38,084 nucleotides of DNA from Cyclobacteriaceae bacterium (GTDB lineage: Bacteria; Bacteroidota; Bacteroidia; Cytophagales; Cyclobacteriaceae), in assembly GCA_019694905.1 (NCBI GenBank), contig JAIBBB010000007.1, forward strand, positions 1 through 38,084, given 5' to 3'. The notes beneath the pieces were generated by a model that was not told the origin of the DNA, ran no database searches, and worked only from the letters and a program-made list of their open reading frames with translations. This document shows, piece after piece, positions 1 to 8,378 of the stretch; within the stretch, counting starts at the first letter, position 1; the number at the start of each line of letters is the position of its first letter. A program made the translations under genes and the position numbers.

Positions 1-1
1 T

Positions 2-973
2 TTGACAAGGGCAAAATTCCCATTCATTGATATTCACAATCACCAGTTTGGCATGCCCACCCAGGATCTTGGCCCCCTGGTGAAGCAAATGGATTCGCTG
101 AACATGGCCGTGATGGTGAACTTGAGCGGCCGTGGCCGTGGCAGCACGGAGCATCTGGAGAAATCCATTGAGAACGTGAGAAAGAACTACCCCAACCGGT
201 TTGTCGTCTTCACAAATATTGATTTTGGGGACATTGACAATCCGGAGTGGACGTCACGGGTAGTCAGGCAACTCGAGGAGGATGTGAAGCGGGGAGCGAT
301 GGGCCTGAAGATTTACAAGACGTTGGGGATGTTTGCCCGAGATAAACAGGGGAGGAGAATTCATGTTGATGACCCCAGAATTGACCCTGTTTGGGAGGCT
401 TGCGGCCGGTTGCGGATTCCAGTGCTGATTCACGTGGCAGATCCCAGTCAATTCTGGCAACCAATTGACAATAAGAACGAGCGCTGGCTTGAACTTAAAC
501 TGCATCCTGGTCGTCGCCACGATCTGGATTCAGTCAAATGGGAGACCATCATTGCGGAGCAGCATAACATATTCCGGAAGCACCCACAAACGCAGTTTAT
601 CAATGCTCACCTCGGATGGTTCGGCAGTGACTTGAAGAAGCTGGCCCGATTGATGGATCAGTTCCCTAACATGTATACAGAAATAGGTGCGGTCATTGCC
701 GAATTGGGCCGTCAGCCTCGAGCCGCCAAAGCATTTCTAACCCAGTATCAGGACAGGGTTTTGTTCGGCAAGGATAGCTGGGTAACTGGTGAATATGAGA
801 CCTACTTCCGGGTCCTGGAGACGGAAGATGAATACTTCCCTTATCACAAACGGTATCATGCATTCTGGAGAATGTATGGAATTGGATTGCCCGATGACAT
901 ACTAAAGAAAATCTACTACAAGAATGCTCTGAAGTTGCTGCCGAAACTGGACCGCAGTCAATTTCCGAAGTGA
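2..973 (+). CDS. Amidohydrolase-family (TIM-barrel) metal hydrolase, probably 5'-partial
   Basis: An Amidohydro_2-like metal-dependent hydrolase or decarboxylase. The N-terminus carries the FIDIHNH metal-binding HxH motif (H12, H14 from the first visible codon). Further conserved-looking stretches follow: LIHVADP, NAHLGWFG with a metal-site type His, and FGKDSW near the C-terminus, which holds the usual late Asp. The substrate cannot be told. The reading frame is open from a TTG at base 2, so the true start may lie before the window edge, and I treat the 5' end as uncertain. The stop is immediately followed by the stop of the convergent oxygenase gene with no spacer. No signal peptide is visible in the part present. 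Confidence 0.8.
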   Translation: MTRAKFPFIDIHNHQFGMPTQDLGPLVKQMDSLNMAVMVNLSGRGRGSTEHLEKSIENVRKNYPNRFVVFTNIDFGDIDNPEWTSRVVRQLEEDVKRGAMGLKIYKTLGMFARDKQGRRIHVDDPRIDPVWEACGRLRIPVLIHVADPSQFWQPIDNKNERWLELKLHPGRRHDLDSVKWETIIAEQHNIFRKHPQTQFINAHLGWFGSDLKKLARLMDQFPNMYTEIGAVIAELGRQPRAAKAFLTQYQDRVLFGKDSWVTGEYETYFRVLETEDEYFPYHKRYHAFWRMYGIGLPDDILKKIYYKNALKLLPKLDRSQFPK

Positions 974-1585
974 CTAGAGTTTACGAAGGTCACTAAGCTG
1001 ATCTAGCAACCACCCCGTCAGGCTTCGTCTGAGCGCGGTAGCTGGCAGAACTTCGTGTTCAATCTGATCACTGCGGAAACACACCAGCCGTCCTGCTATC
1101 GGTATGATGTCCCTGGGCTCCCCCGCACCGAAGATGCGCAACTGCCCGCCCCATTGGCTTTGCCAATCCGGGTTGAGATAGCAAATGACAGAAAGTTTGC
1201 GATGGTCATCGCGTTTGAATTGATCAAGATGTCTCTTGTAGAATGTGCCTGGAGGATATGCGGTTGCATGAATCTCATAGTCCTTCAAACTCAGGAATAG
1301 ATTTCGATTGAGATATTGTATGAGTGATTCAATTCTTGAAAGGTAGGCAGCGACCGGAGGCGGTGCTGTGCGTCGATCAAGCCATTTTATCATATCACCC
1401 CGGATTGCCTCGTTGACCTGACGTTCCATACCATGGCCAATTCCGGCGAACCTCATATGGTTTTCCGGTTCCCTGAAGAGGGGCAAAGAAAGGATCTCCC
1501 GGACTTCAGGCATCGAAAGGAATTCATCAACAACTACAATTCCCTCTTCCGCGAGCCCATCGGCAATTTTCTCGTCCCAGTTCAC
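974..1585 (-). CDS. 2-oxoglutarate/Fe(II)-dependent oxygenase, SM-20/prolyl-4-hydroxylase-like
   Basis: A cytoplasmic non-haem iron dioxygenase of about 203 residues, the usual size for single-domain bacterial SM-20/PHD-like proteins. The iron facial triad is visible as H119-x-D121 (in KRHLDQF) and H177 (in QIEHEV). The 2-oxoglutarate-binding Arg is probably R186 in the RRSLTGW strand. The segment between holds the expected VICYLNPDW and GGQLRIF strands. Family members hydroxylate protein prolines or other side chains; the target here is unknown. The first usable start after an in-frame stop is a GTG. The gene is divergent from the LEA-like lipoprotein with a 44-nt gap and abuts the convergent amidohydrolase stop to stop. 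Confidence 0.85.
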   Translation of the reverse strand: MNWDEKIADGLAEEGIVVVDEFLSMPEVREILSLPLFREPENHMRFAGIGHGMERQVNEAIRGDMIKWLDRRTAPPPVAAYLSRIESLIQYLNRNLFLSLKDYEIHATAYPPGTFYKRHLDQFKRDDHRKLSVICYLNPDWQSQWGGQLRIFGAGEPRDIIPIAGRLVCFRSDQIEHEVLPATALRRSLTGWLLDQLSDLRKL

Positions 1586-1629
1586 AGCACTAATTTATTC
1601 TTTTGAATGCAATGGATACCTTTGAATTC

Positions 1630-2067
1630 ATGAAGATAGCAACCCTTGTACTTCTTAGCTATTGTCTCGTAGCCTGTGCTCCAAAAGAACCTGTTGAGCT
1701 ACGGGAGGTCAAGGATATCACAGCCGCCTGGGGAAAGGAAACATCCATCTTGCGCGCAGAAGCCATATGCTATAACCCCAATGCTTCCGGACTGACAATC
1801 AGGCATGCGGATATAGATATCCTCCTGGACGGGAAGTTGATTGGAAAACTGAAGCAGGATTTCAATGTGAATGTCAAGCCAAAATCAACATTCTCGGTAC
1901 CGTTGGAAGTCGGGATCACGACGAAGGATATTGGACTAATGGATACATTTTTGTCATTGCTCGGTGGCAGGAAGCGACTGATCGAGTTTAAAGGGATTTT
2001 GAAAGTAAGAGTACACGGATTTCCGGTAAGGGTGCCCGTTTCACATTCTCAAGAGTTGAAGTTCTGA
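1630..2067 (+). CDS. LEA14-like (LEA type 2) lipoprotein
   Basis: A small exported lipoprotein of about 145 residues. From the ATG at 1630 it starts MKIATLVLLSYC and has a lipobox LVAC with the lipidated Cys at residue 16. An upstream in-frame TTG at 1603 would add nine residues that spoil the signal peptide, so I prefer 1630. The mature part alternates beta strands typical of LEA14/WHy-type domains, for example ICYNPNASGLTIRHADIDILLDG and a later KSTFSVPLEV. Such domains are common in Bacteroidota lipoproteins and their function is poorly defined. The histidine kinase follows after 19 nt on the same strand, so the two may be co-transcribed. Confidence 0.7.
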   Translation: MKIATLVLLSYCLVACAPKEPVELREVKDITAAWGKETSILRAEAICYNPNASGLTIRHADIDILLDGKLIGKLKQDFNVNVKPKSTFSVPLEVGITTKDIGLMDTFLSLLGGRKRLIEFKGILKVRVHGFPVRVPVSHSQELKF

Positions 2068-2086
2068 CGATGGACAGCGTCATACG

Positions 2087-2908
2087 ATGATGGCCTGGAT
2101 ACTGATAGTTGCCACGCTGCTGGTTGCAGGAGCAATCCTGTTGTACTTGTATTTTCGCAAAATCCTCGCGCGATCAAGACGATTTGAAGCAGAGCTGAAA
2201 CACTCTCAGGAAGCACTTTACCTCATGAGGGCCGAAAGAGAGGAATTGGCTGCGCTAATGTCGCATGACCTGAAGGGACCATTCAACAGGCTCTTTGCAC
2301 TTGTACAGCTTTTTTCTTTCAGTCAGGAAAATCTCAACGATGAACAAAGGGATTATCTGTCAAGGATGCATCAGGTTTCTGCAGATGGGCTGGGCATGAT
2401 CAAGAACCTCCTGGACTACCGGAGACTCTCTATCTCGGAACTGAAATTTCAACCGGAACAGTTAGATTTTGCCATCCTGGTTGCAACACTCCTCAAACAA
2501 TACCGACTATTGGGTGAAAGGAAGCGCATTGCCATCGGGGCGAAAGGTGACCGGGTATCTGTAGTAACAGACAGGACCCTCATGACCAGAATTCTTGACA
2601 ACCTGGTTTCCAACGCTGTCAAGTTTTCGCCGGAGGAGAAGCAAGTTGCCATTAGCTGGGAGTCCAGCGGGGGCTCACTGACTGTGAAAGTGCAGGATCA
2701 GGGACCAGGATTCCTGCCTGAAGAACTCCCTCTGTCATTCAAGCCTTTCGCGCGTTATTCCGCCAAGCCAACCGCAGGAGAAAGCACCAACGGTCTGGGT
2801 CTGCACGTAACCTACAAAATGGTCGAGAGAATGGGGGGCACAATTATTTGTGAAAGCAGTGCTGAAGGTGCGCTATTTAGCGTCACCATTCCGGTTCAGG
2901 TCAATTAA
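2087..2908 (+). CDS. Membrane-anchored sensor histidine kinase without a recognisable sensor domain
   Basis: An ATP-dependent protein histidine kinase of 273 residues. One N-terminal membrane helix (about residues 3-22) is followed by a short helical linker. The phospho-acceptor H60 lies in LMSHDLKGPFN, followed by a HisKA-type dimerisation helix pair. The HATPase_c domain shows the N box DNLVSNAVKF (171-180), G1 DQGPGF (204-209), an F-box-like FKPFARY (218-224) and G2 NGLGL (235-239). No PAS, GAF, HAMP or periplasmic domain is present, so input probably comes through the helix or a partner. The gene converges on a stand-alone receiver and overlaps it by 8 nt, making that receiver a natural but unproven partner. 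Confidence 0.9.
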   Translation: MMAWILIVATLLVAGAILLYLYFRKILARSRRFEAELKHSQEALYLMRAEREELAALMSHDLKGPFNRLFALVQLFSFSQENLNDEQRDYLSRMHQVSADGLGMIKNLLDYRRLSISELKFQPEQLDFAILVATLLKQYRLLGERKRIAIGAKGDRVSVVTDRTLMTRILDNLVSNAVKFSPEEKQVAISWESSGGSLTVKVQDQGPGFLPEELPLSFKPFARYSAKPTAGESTNGLGLHVTYKMVERMGGTIICESSAEGALFSVTIPVQVN

Positions 2909-3281
2909 AAAGATAGTAATCATCCTCTTTGCCTTCAAGGATGGCCGTGAGGGAGTCAATAACGTTTTCATCCTTGATCACGTAATCACGAACTCCCTTT
3001 TGAATGAAACTCAAAACCATATTACCATCATCCAGAGAACTGAGCATGATAACCTTGGTTTCATCCTTGAGTCTTGATTTGATCTTCTCATAGAGATCTA
3101 TTCCCGACATCCCCGGCAGTTTGTAGTCGATGATGAAAACTTCGGGAAGCTCTGACTGGATCTTCTGATAGGCGTCTTCGGCGGTAGCGAATCTGGTAAC
3201 CTGATAAGATGAGTTTCTCGTCAGTGCCTTCCGGACAAATTCTGCGTAGATGTCGTCATCTTCAATCAGAAAGATATTCAT
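2901..3281 (-). CDS. Stand-alone CheY-like response regulator
   Basis: A single receiver domain of 126 residues with no output domain. From the ATG at 3281 it begins MNIFLIEDDD, giving the acidic pocket E7/D8/D9. The phospho-acceptor is D52 in IIDYKLPGMSG and the conserved Lys is K103 in YVIKDE, so all key receiver residues are present. The open frame extends nine codons upstream, but the internal ATG matches family starts. It may act by protein-protein contact or as a phosphorelay intermediate. It lies tail-to-tail with the histidine kinase (8-nt overlap) and is divergent from the esterase lipoprotein at 3410. Confidence 0.88.
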   Translation of the reverse strand: MNIFLIEDDDIYAEFVRKALTRNSSYQVTRFATAEDAYQKIQSELPEVFIIDYKLPGMSGIDLYEKIKSRLKDETKVIMLSSLDDGNMVLSFIQKGVRDYVIKDENVIDSLTAILEGKEDDYYLFN

Positions 3282-3376
3282 GGCTCTCAACGAGGTTACA
3301 ATGCGCAATATAAGAAGGATTGCACATTATGGGGGTGGCCGTTCCTAAAAAAGCACTGTTACAACAGCAAGGAATA

Positions 3377-3409
3377 AGGTATTTTACCAATAAATACCTC
3401 ACAATACCT
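3377..3409 (+). promoter_or_regulatory. Inverted repeat plus direct repeat before the esterase start
   Basis: A perfect 8-bp inverted repeat, AGGTATTT (3377-3384) and AAATACCT (3392-3399), is separated by 7 nt. Its right half then recurs as a direct repeat: AATACCT at 3393-3399 and again at 3403-3409, directly abutting the ATG at 3410. This could be an operator or an mRNA hairpin occluding the start. The repeats are seen directly; the function is inference. Confidence 0.4.
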
Positions 3410-5134
3410 ATGTCGGTGCGCATAATCGCTGCTGTGCTCTTGCTGGTTGGCTTGAGTAGCTGCCAATATCAGTCTTCTCCTGTCATGCCGATTTCAGTTT
3501 ATTTCCCCGACTCGCTGGTCAATAAGCCTCTGGATGGCCGGCTCTTGCTCATGTTGTCTAAGGATAGCACACAGGAGCCCCGGTTTCAGATAAACGACGG
3601 GCTCAATACTCAACTGATTTTCGGGATGGACCTGGAATCCACGTCCCCCAACCCATCGGTGCAGTTCGACCTTCAGGCATTTGGGTTTCCGATACGAAAC
3701 CTTGCGGATGTCCCCGCTGGTGACTACTTCGTTCAGGTGCTTTTCAACCGGTATGAAACATTCAAGCTTAAATCGGGGCATACTGTCAAGCTTCCTCCTG
3801 ATAAAGGTGAAGGCCAGCAATGGAACCGGAAGCCCGGTAACTTGTATAGCCGCCCCGTGAAAGTCCGCGTGGGTGGAAGCCCCGGATTGACGCTGAAGCT
3901 CACTCAGGTTATTGATCCGTTGGTTGAACCAACCGACTCAAAGTATGTTCGTCACATCAGGGTACAAAGCAAACTATTAACCGAATGGTGGGGTAGGCCA
4001 ATGTACGTGGGAGCCCATGTCCTATTGCCGGAAGGCTTTGAGGAGCACCCTGAAGCACGCTATCCTTTGATGGTTTATCATGGACACTTTCCAACAGATT
4101 TTGGTGGGTTTCGGACTACCCCACCGGACCCCCGGATTGATACCACTGACTTCAATGAGCGATTCAGAGTTTACGGTTACAATAAGTTACAACAGGAGGA
4201 AGCTTACCGGTTTTATCAGCAATGGACCTCACGGAATTTCCCCAGATTCATTGTGATAGAAATCCAGCACGCGAATCCCTATTATGACGATTCATATGCA
4301 GTCAATTCTGCCAACCTGGGCCCCTATGGAGATGCGATCATGTATGAACTTATACCTGAAGTTGAGAAGCAGTTTCGTGGTATTGGTCAAGGTTGGGCAA
4401 GGTTTACTTACGGAGGTTCAACCGGCGGTTGGGAAGCTCTTGCTGTTCAGATGTTCTATCCGACTGAATTCAATGGTTGCTTTGCGGCATGTCCTGATCC
4501 TGTTGACTTCAGGGCTTATTGCCTGGTTAATATCTATAAAGACAAGAATGCATACTACTATGACAGCCAGTTCAAGAAACTGGCACGGCCTGCATTCCGT
4601 GACTACCTGGGGCAGATCCGGACCACAGTAGAACAAACCAATCATTACGAACTTGCACTTGGGACTCGCTCAAGATCGGGCCAACAGTGGGATATCTGGG
4701 AAGCTGTCTATTCACCCCAGGGCGATGATGGCTACCCGAAGCGAATCTTTGACAAGGTTACTGGCGACATTGATACTACTGTTGCTGCGTATTGGCGGGA
4801 CCACTATGATCTTCGCCACATTTTGCAGCGCGACTGGAACAAATTAGGCCCCCTTCTCAAAGGAAAGATCCACATCTACTGCGGAGACATGGACAATTTG
4901 TATCTGAACGATGCGGTGTATCTGATGGAAGATTTTCTTCGGAAGACCAAGTCACCATTTTATGAAGGTGAAGTGGATTATGGTGACAGGGCCGAGCACT
5001 GCTGGAATGGCGACCATGAACACCCCAATCACATCTCCAGGTTAAGGTACAATACGATGTATCTGCCGAAAATCCTGAAGCGAATCGAACAAAGTGCGCC
5101 CCCTGGTACGAACGTTGATCTCTGGAAATACTAA
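3410..5134 (+). CDS. Putative esterase lipoprotein (esterase D / PF00756-like)
   Basis: A large alpha/beta-hydrolase lipoprotein of about 574 residues, probably on the periplasmic or surface side of an envelope membrane. From the ATG at 3410 the signal peptide ends in a lipobox LSSC with Cys18. The open frame runs 30 codons further upstream, but those residues do not look like a signal. The N-terminal third is beta-rich and unassigned. The hydrolase core has YGGSTGGWEA, with probable nucleophile S337, and a late EHCWNGDHEHP giving a probable catalytic His at H530. IYCGDMDNLYL may carry the acid. It is followed after 12 nt by the beta-lactamase-like gene, suggesting one transcript. The substrate is unknown; PF00756 members act on various esters. 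Confidence 0.78.
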   Translation: MSVRIIAAVLLLVGLSSCQYQSSPVMPISVYFPDSLVNKPLDGRLLLMLSKDSTQEPRFQINDGLNTQLIFGMDLESTSPNPSVQFDLQAFGFPIRNLADVPAGDYFVQVLFNRYETFKLKSGHTVKLPPDKGEGQQWNRKPGNLYSRPVKVRVGGSPGLTLKLTQVIDPLVEPTDSKYVRHIRVQSKLLTEWWGRPMYVGAHVLLPEGFEEHPEARYPLMVYHGHFPTDFGGFRTTPPDPRIDTTDFNERFRVYGYNKLQQEEAYRFYQQWTSRNFPRFIVIEIQHANPYYDDSYAVNSANLGPYGDAIMYELIPEVEKQFRGIGQGWARFTYGGSTGGWEALAVQMFYPTEFNGCFAACPDPVDFRAYCLVNIYKDKNAYYYDSQFKKLARPAFRDYLGQIRTTVEQTNHYELALGTRSRSGQQWDIWEAVYSPQGDDGYPKRIFDKVTGDIDTTVAAYWRDHYDLRHILQRDWNKLGPLLKGKIHIYCGDMDNLYLNDAVYLMEDFLRKTKSPFYEGEVDYGDRAEHCWNGDHEHPNHISRLRYNTMYLPKILKRIEQSAPPGTNVDLWKY

Positions 5135-5146
5135 AACAACCACGAC

Positions 5147-6172
5147 ATGAAAATCCTGACTACTGCCATTCTCCTCATGGCCTTTTCCGGCCTTTTTGCT
5201 CAGAAGAAGAAGGACAACGCTCCGCAACCCAGTTTATCCACTCAACTTCTCGAAACTGAAATCGCCCGACTGTCGGACATAGGTGGCGGTAAACTGGGGG
5301 TTTACGCAATGCACATTGAAAGCGGAAGGAAATACACCCGTCTTGTTCAAGAACCCTTTCCGATGGCCAGCTCCTACAAGGTCCCGATAGCTGTCCAGTT
5401 GTTTACCAGAATTGACAGCGGTAAGCTTTCGCTGGACGATATGATAGAGATCAGAAAAGAAGACTTGCATCCAGGCAGTGGCATGCTGACTGAACGATTC
5501 AACTGGCCAGGAGCCACGAAACCTGGACTGGCGCTTTCTGTTCGTTCGTTAATTGAACTTATGCTATTGATTAGTGACAATAGTGCCACGGACGTGTGCT
5601 TGCGGCTTGCCGGCGGACCCGACGCAGTGAATGCTTGTATGAAGCGATGGGGGATTTCCGGACTTCGGGTCGACCGACCAACAGCGTGGTTAATTGCTGA
5701 CTATCTGGGAATTCACCTGCCGATGAACAAGCCATGGCCAAATAACCAATTTGACAGCCTGGCGGCCAAGTTATCCCCTGAGCAACAAAAGCAAAGTTCG
5801 AAGGAATTTGATGAAGACATCAGAGACACCAGCACACCTGACGCAATGGGTGCCCTGCTTCATCGAATTTACGTCGAACCGCCGCTCAAGCCTGCCAGTC
5901 AGGTATTATTGCTGGACATCATGCGACGATGTGAAACCGGAATGACCAGACTCAAGGGCGTGCTCCCGCCGAACACAGAAGTGATGCACAAGACGGGGAC
6001 TATTGGCATGACCACCAATGATGTTGGAATTATGACTCTTCCTAATAATGCCGGGCACGTGATCATCGCGGTATTTGTCAAATCTTCGGAAAAGGAAATA
6101 CCAATGAGGGAAAGAGCTATTGCCGAAGTCACGAGGGCCATTCATGATTATTTCTTGTTCAGTAAACAATAA
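5147..6172 (+). CDS. Class A beta-lactamase-like serine hydrolase with altered omega loop
   Basis: An exported penicillin-recognising serine hydrolase of 341 residues. A signal peptide covers about residues 1-18 (ends LFAQ). Class A motifs are clear: SxxK at S75-K78 (ASSYKVP), SDN at 143-145 and KTG at 282-284. Where class A enzymes have the deacylating Glu166 after an Arg, this protein reads VDRPTAWLIAD, so the aligned position looks like T179 rather than Glu. There is also an insertion of roughly 30 residues between the omega loop and DTSTPDAM. The enzyme may therefore acylate but turn over slowly, use another base, or act as a peptidase or sensor. It sits 12 nt after the esterase lipoprotein and 5 nt before the aminotransferase, probably one operon. 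Confidence 0.85.
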   Translation: MKILTTAILLMAFSGLFAQKKKDNAPQPSLSTQLLETEIARLSDIGGGKLGVYAMHIESGRKYTRLVQEPFPMASSYKVPIAVQLFTRIDSGKLSLDDMIEIRKEDLHPGSGMLTERFNWPGATKPGLALSVRSLIELMLLISDNSATDVCLRLAGGPDAVNACMKRWGISGLRVDRPTAWLIADYLGIHLPMNKPWPNNQFDSLAAKLSPEQQKQSSKEFDEDIRDTSTPDAMGALLHRIYVEPPLKPASQVLLLDIMRRCETGMTRLKGVLPPNTEVMHKTGTIGMTTNDVGIMTLPNNAGHVIIAVFVKSSEKEIPMRERAIAEVTRAIHDYFLFSKQ

Positions 6173-6177
6173 CTTCT

Positions 6178-7467
6178 ATGTCAAACAGAAGAGCTTTTTT
6201 CAGGAAGTCACTCGGCCTCGCCGGGAGCCTTTCCCTAACTCCTGTTCTAGCGCAAGCCGCGAGTGAGGACATCGCCGATGCGCTTGGAAGGCTGAATGAA
6301 CTGTCACCGGCGGCGGCAGCCCTGGACGACGATTTGTGGTATCGGATTGCTCAGGCATATACTGTTTCTCCCAATATTCTTAATCTCAATAATGGGGGCG
6401 TCAGCCCTCAGCCGAAGGTGGTTCAGGATGCAGTGGACCGATACTATCATTTGAGTAACGAGGGCCCCAGCTACTATATGTGGGGAATACTTGACAAGGG
6501 CCGTGAACCTTTGCGCCGGAAGCTAGCGGATCTTGCAGGAGTCTCTCCGGATGAGATAGCGATCAACCGGAATACAACTGAAGCACTGGGTAATTTCACC
6601 TGGGGGATGGAGTTGAGCAAGGGCGACGAAATAGTCATGACCCGGCAGGACTATCCAAGCATGCTCAATGCCTGGAAGCAAAGGGAAATGAGAGAGGGTA
6701 TCAAGATCAACTGGATTAATCTCAATCTCCCGATCGATAGCGATGATGTTGTCATCAAGGCCTACGTTGAAGCAACAACCCCACAGACCAAAGTCTGGCA
6801 CATCACACATTTGATGACATGGACAGGACAAATTCTACCAGCGGCAAAACTATGTGCTGAGGCAAGGAAGCGCGGCATTGCAACAATAGTTGATGCGGCC
6901 CATTCTTTTGCGCATCTGGACTACAAGGTTTCAGACTTCAATTGTGACTACTTCGGCACCAGTCTCCACAAGTGGCTCTGTGCACCATTTGGCACAGGAA
7001 TGATGTATGTAAAGAAGGAGAATATTGAGAAGATTTGGCCCCTGTTTGCTACTGACAAACCGAAGAGTGGTGATATAAGGAAATTTGAAGCATTGGGCAC
7101 CCGTTCATTTGCCCCAGAGCAAGCTATTGGCCAGGCTATTGATTTTCACCTTGCCATCGGGAGCAAAAGAAAGCAGGAGCGGCTTCATTTTCTCAAGAAA
7201 TACTGGTGCGAAGCCGTGACCAGAAACCCGCGTGTGAAACTGCATATCTCTCTGAACCCAGCCTATTCGTGCGCACTTGGGACTTTCAGTATTGATGGAA
7301 TGGATGTGGGTGATGTGTCTTCAAAGCTTTTTAGTGACTACCAGATTCATACGGTTGGAATCAAGTGGGAAAACGTGGCAGCGGTTCGTGTCACTCCACA
7401 CGTTTATACCACCACTAAGGACCTTGATAGATTTATTGATGCTGTGCTGAAGATTGCCTCTACTTAG
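6178..7467 (+). CDS. Tat-exported class V aminotransferase (isopenicillin-N-epimerase/CsdA-like fold)
   Basis: A PLP-dependent fold-type I enzyme of 429 residues. The N-terminus SNRRAFFRKSLGLAG is a twin-arginine signal with a hydrophobic stretch ending near AQA, so a folded cofactor-loaded enzyme is probably exported. Visible PLP features are NRNTTEALG in the phosphate-binding region, VDAAHSF with D239 and H242, and the Schiff-base Lys K265 in SLHKWL. An FGTGMMYV stretch follows. Class V members include isopenicillin-N epimerases and cysteine desulfurases; the epimerase-like subgroup fits better, because I see no desulfurase-type Cys loop. The true substrate is unknown. It follows the beta-lactamase-like gene by 5 nt and overlaps the convergent esterase by 8 nt at the stops. 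Confidence 0.82.
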   Translation: MSNRRAFFRKSLGLAGSLSLTPVLAQAASEDIADALGRLNELSPAAAALDDDLWYRIAQAYTVSPNILNLNNGGVSPQPKVVQDAVDRYYHLSNEGPSYYMWGILDKGREPLRRKLADLAGVSPDEIAINRNTTEALGNFTWGMELSKGDEIVMTRQDYPSMLNAWKQREMREGIKINWINLNLPIDSDDVVIKAYVEATTPQTKVWHITHLMTWTGQILPAAKLCAEARKRGIATIVDAAHSFAHLDYKVSDFNCDYFGTSLHKWLCAPFGTGMMYVKKENIEKIWPLFATDKPKSGDIRKFEALGTRSFAPEQAIGQAIDFHLAIGSKRKQERLHFLKKYWCEAVTRNPRVKLHISLNPAYSCALGTFSIDGMDVGDVSSKLFSDYQIHTVGIKWENVAAVRVTPHVYTTTKDLDRFIDAVLKIAST

Positions 7468-8320
7468 TCCCAAAGGCCCAGGTAAGGAAATTGGGCATTT
7501 GTTGCCCCCAGGTACCCGGATGATGCTTTCCTCCTTTGACTTCAACATATCGGATGGATTCATCTGCATATCCTCTTGACTTCAGTTCCGAGATCAGATC
7601 CATTGTGTCATCAATGGAATCGATAATCCCGTTACCATTTCGATCCTGGCTTTCATCTTCAGTACCCGTTTGGAGCCAGAACGCAACCGATGGAACTTTC
7701 GTGGTTCTGCGGACAAGATCATGCGCCAGCCGGTGGACCTTCTCATCAAAGTGAGAGCTATCGGCATCCACCATCCGCCACCAAAATGACCCGCTGAAAA
7801 CGCCCACCTTGTCAAAGAGGGTCGGGCAATGCCATGCTGTGTCGAATGCGGAAAGGCCACCCAGAGAGTATCCTGCAATTGCACAGGGAGTGAGGATAGT
7901 GTACCGCCTCTGAAGTTCCGGGACCAGTTCCTGACAAATAAACTGACGGTAGGCCACCGCCATTGAACCGCGTCCGAGATAATCGGGTTGCGATGAAATA
8001 CCAAATTCCTGCATGCGGTCGCCGGCAAGAATACCGCAAACTACAAGGTCGGGAATGATGCCGTCAGAGGTCAATTGTGTTACATTCTCCCGCAGCCTTA
8101 CTGAGCCATTTTCCTGGCCGTCGTTCAGTATCAGCAAAGGCAACTTTCTGCCAAGGGGCAGTTTCCTTGGCAGAACAAGTGCAAGTGTAACGCTTCGCTG
8201 CAGGAACCTCGAAGCCAGGTCAATTCTGAACTCCCTATATCGACCAAAGGGATTGTGACCGATAAGACGCCGGAGCAGGGCCTGCTGTGCAGGAAGTAAC
8301 CTTGAAAAGGGATTACTCAT
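7460..8320 (-). CDS. Esterase (PF00756, enterochelin-esterase-like) with EF-hand-like calcium loop
   Basis: A cytoplasmic-looking alpha/beta hydrolase of 286 residues with no clear signal peptide. The nucleophile is S152 in IAGYSLGG; a His in GGKHHPGTW (H266 or H267) is the probable catalytic base. LILNDGQE and VVCGILAGDRM are typical of the family. Between strand and acid there is a loop D226-R-N-G-N-G-I-I-D-S-I-D237 that matches the spacing of a canonical EF-hand calcium site (ligands at positions 1, 3, 5, 9 and 12). This suggests Ca binding at the edge of the active-site region. The gene lies opposite to its neighbours: its stop overlaps the aminotransferase by 8 nt, and its start is 58 nt from the divergent esterase operon. 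Confidence 0.82.
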   Translation of the reverse strand: MSNPFSRLLPAQQALLRRLIGHNPFGRYREFRIDLASRFLQRSVTLALVLPRKLPLGRKLPLLILNDGQENGSVRLRENVTQLTSDGIIPDLVVCGILAGDRMQEFGISSQPDYLGRGSMAVAYRQFICQELVPELQRRYTILTPCAIAGYSLGGLSAFDTAWHCPTLFDKVGVFSGSFWWRMVDADSSHFDEKVHRLAHDLVRRTTKVPSVAFWLQTGTEDESQDRNGNGIIDSIDDTMDLISELKSRGYADESIRYVEVKGGKHHPGTWGQQMPNFLTWAFGTK

Positions 8321-8378
8321 TGAGTCCCAAAAGTAGCCGATTGATTTTGTTTACCTAAATTGAATACTTCAATATAGG

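Noticed and set aside
254..520. Antisense open frame under the amidohydrolase
   Set aside because: Composition and overlap mark it as a shadow of the real gene; no start context or family features.
974..7467. A beta-lactam biosynthesis reading (oxygenase plus epimerase-like enzyme)
   Set aside because: The oxygenase is SM-20/prolyl-hydroxylase-like, not an IPNS or DAOCS type, and no ACV synthetase is seen.
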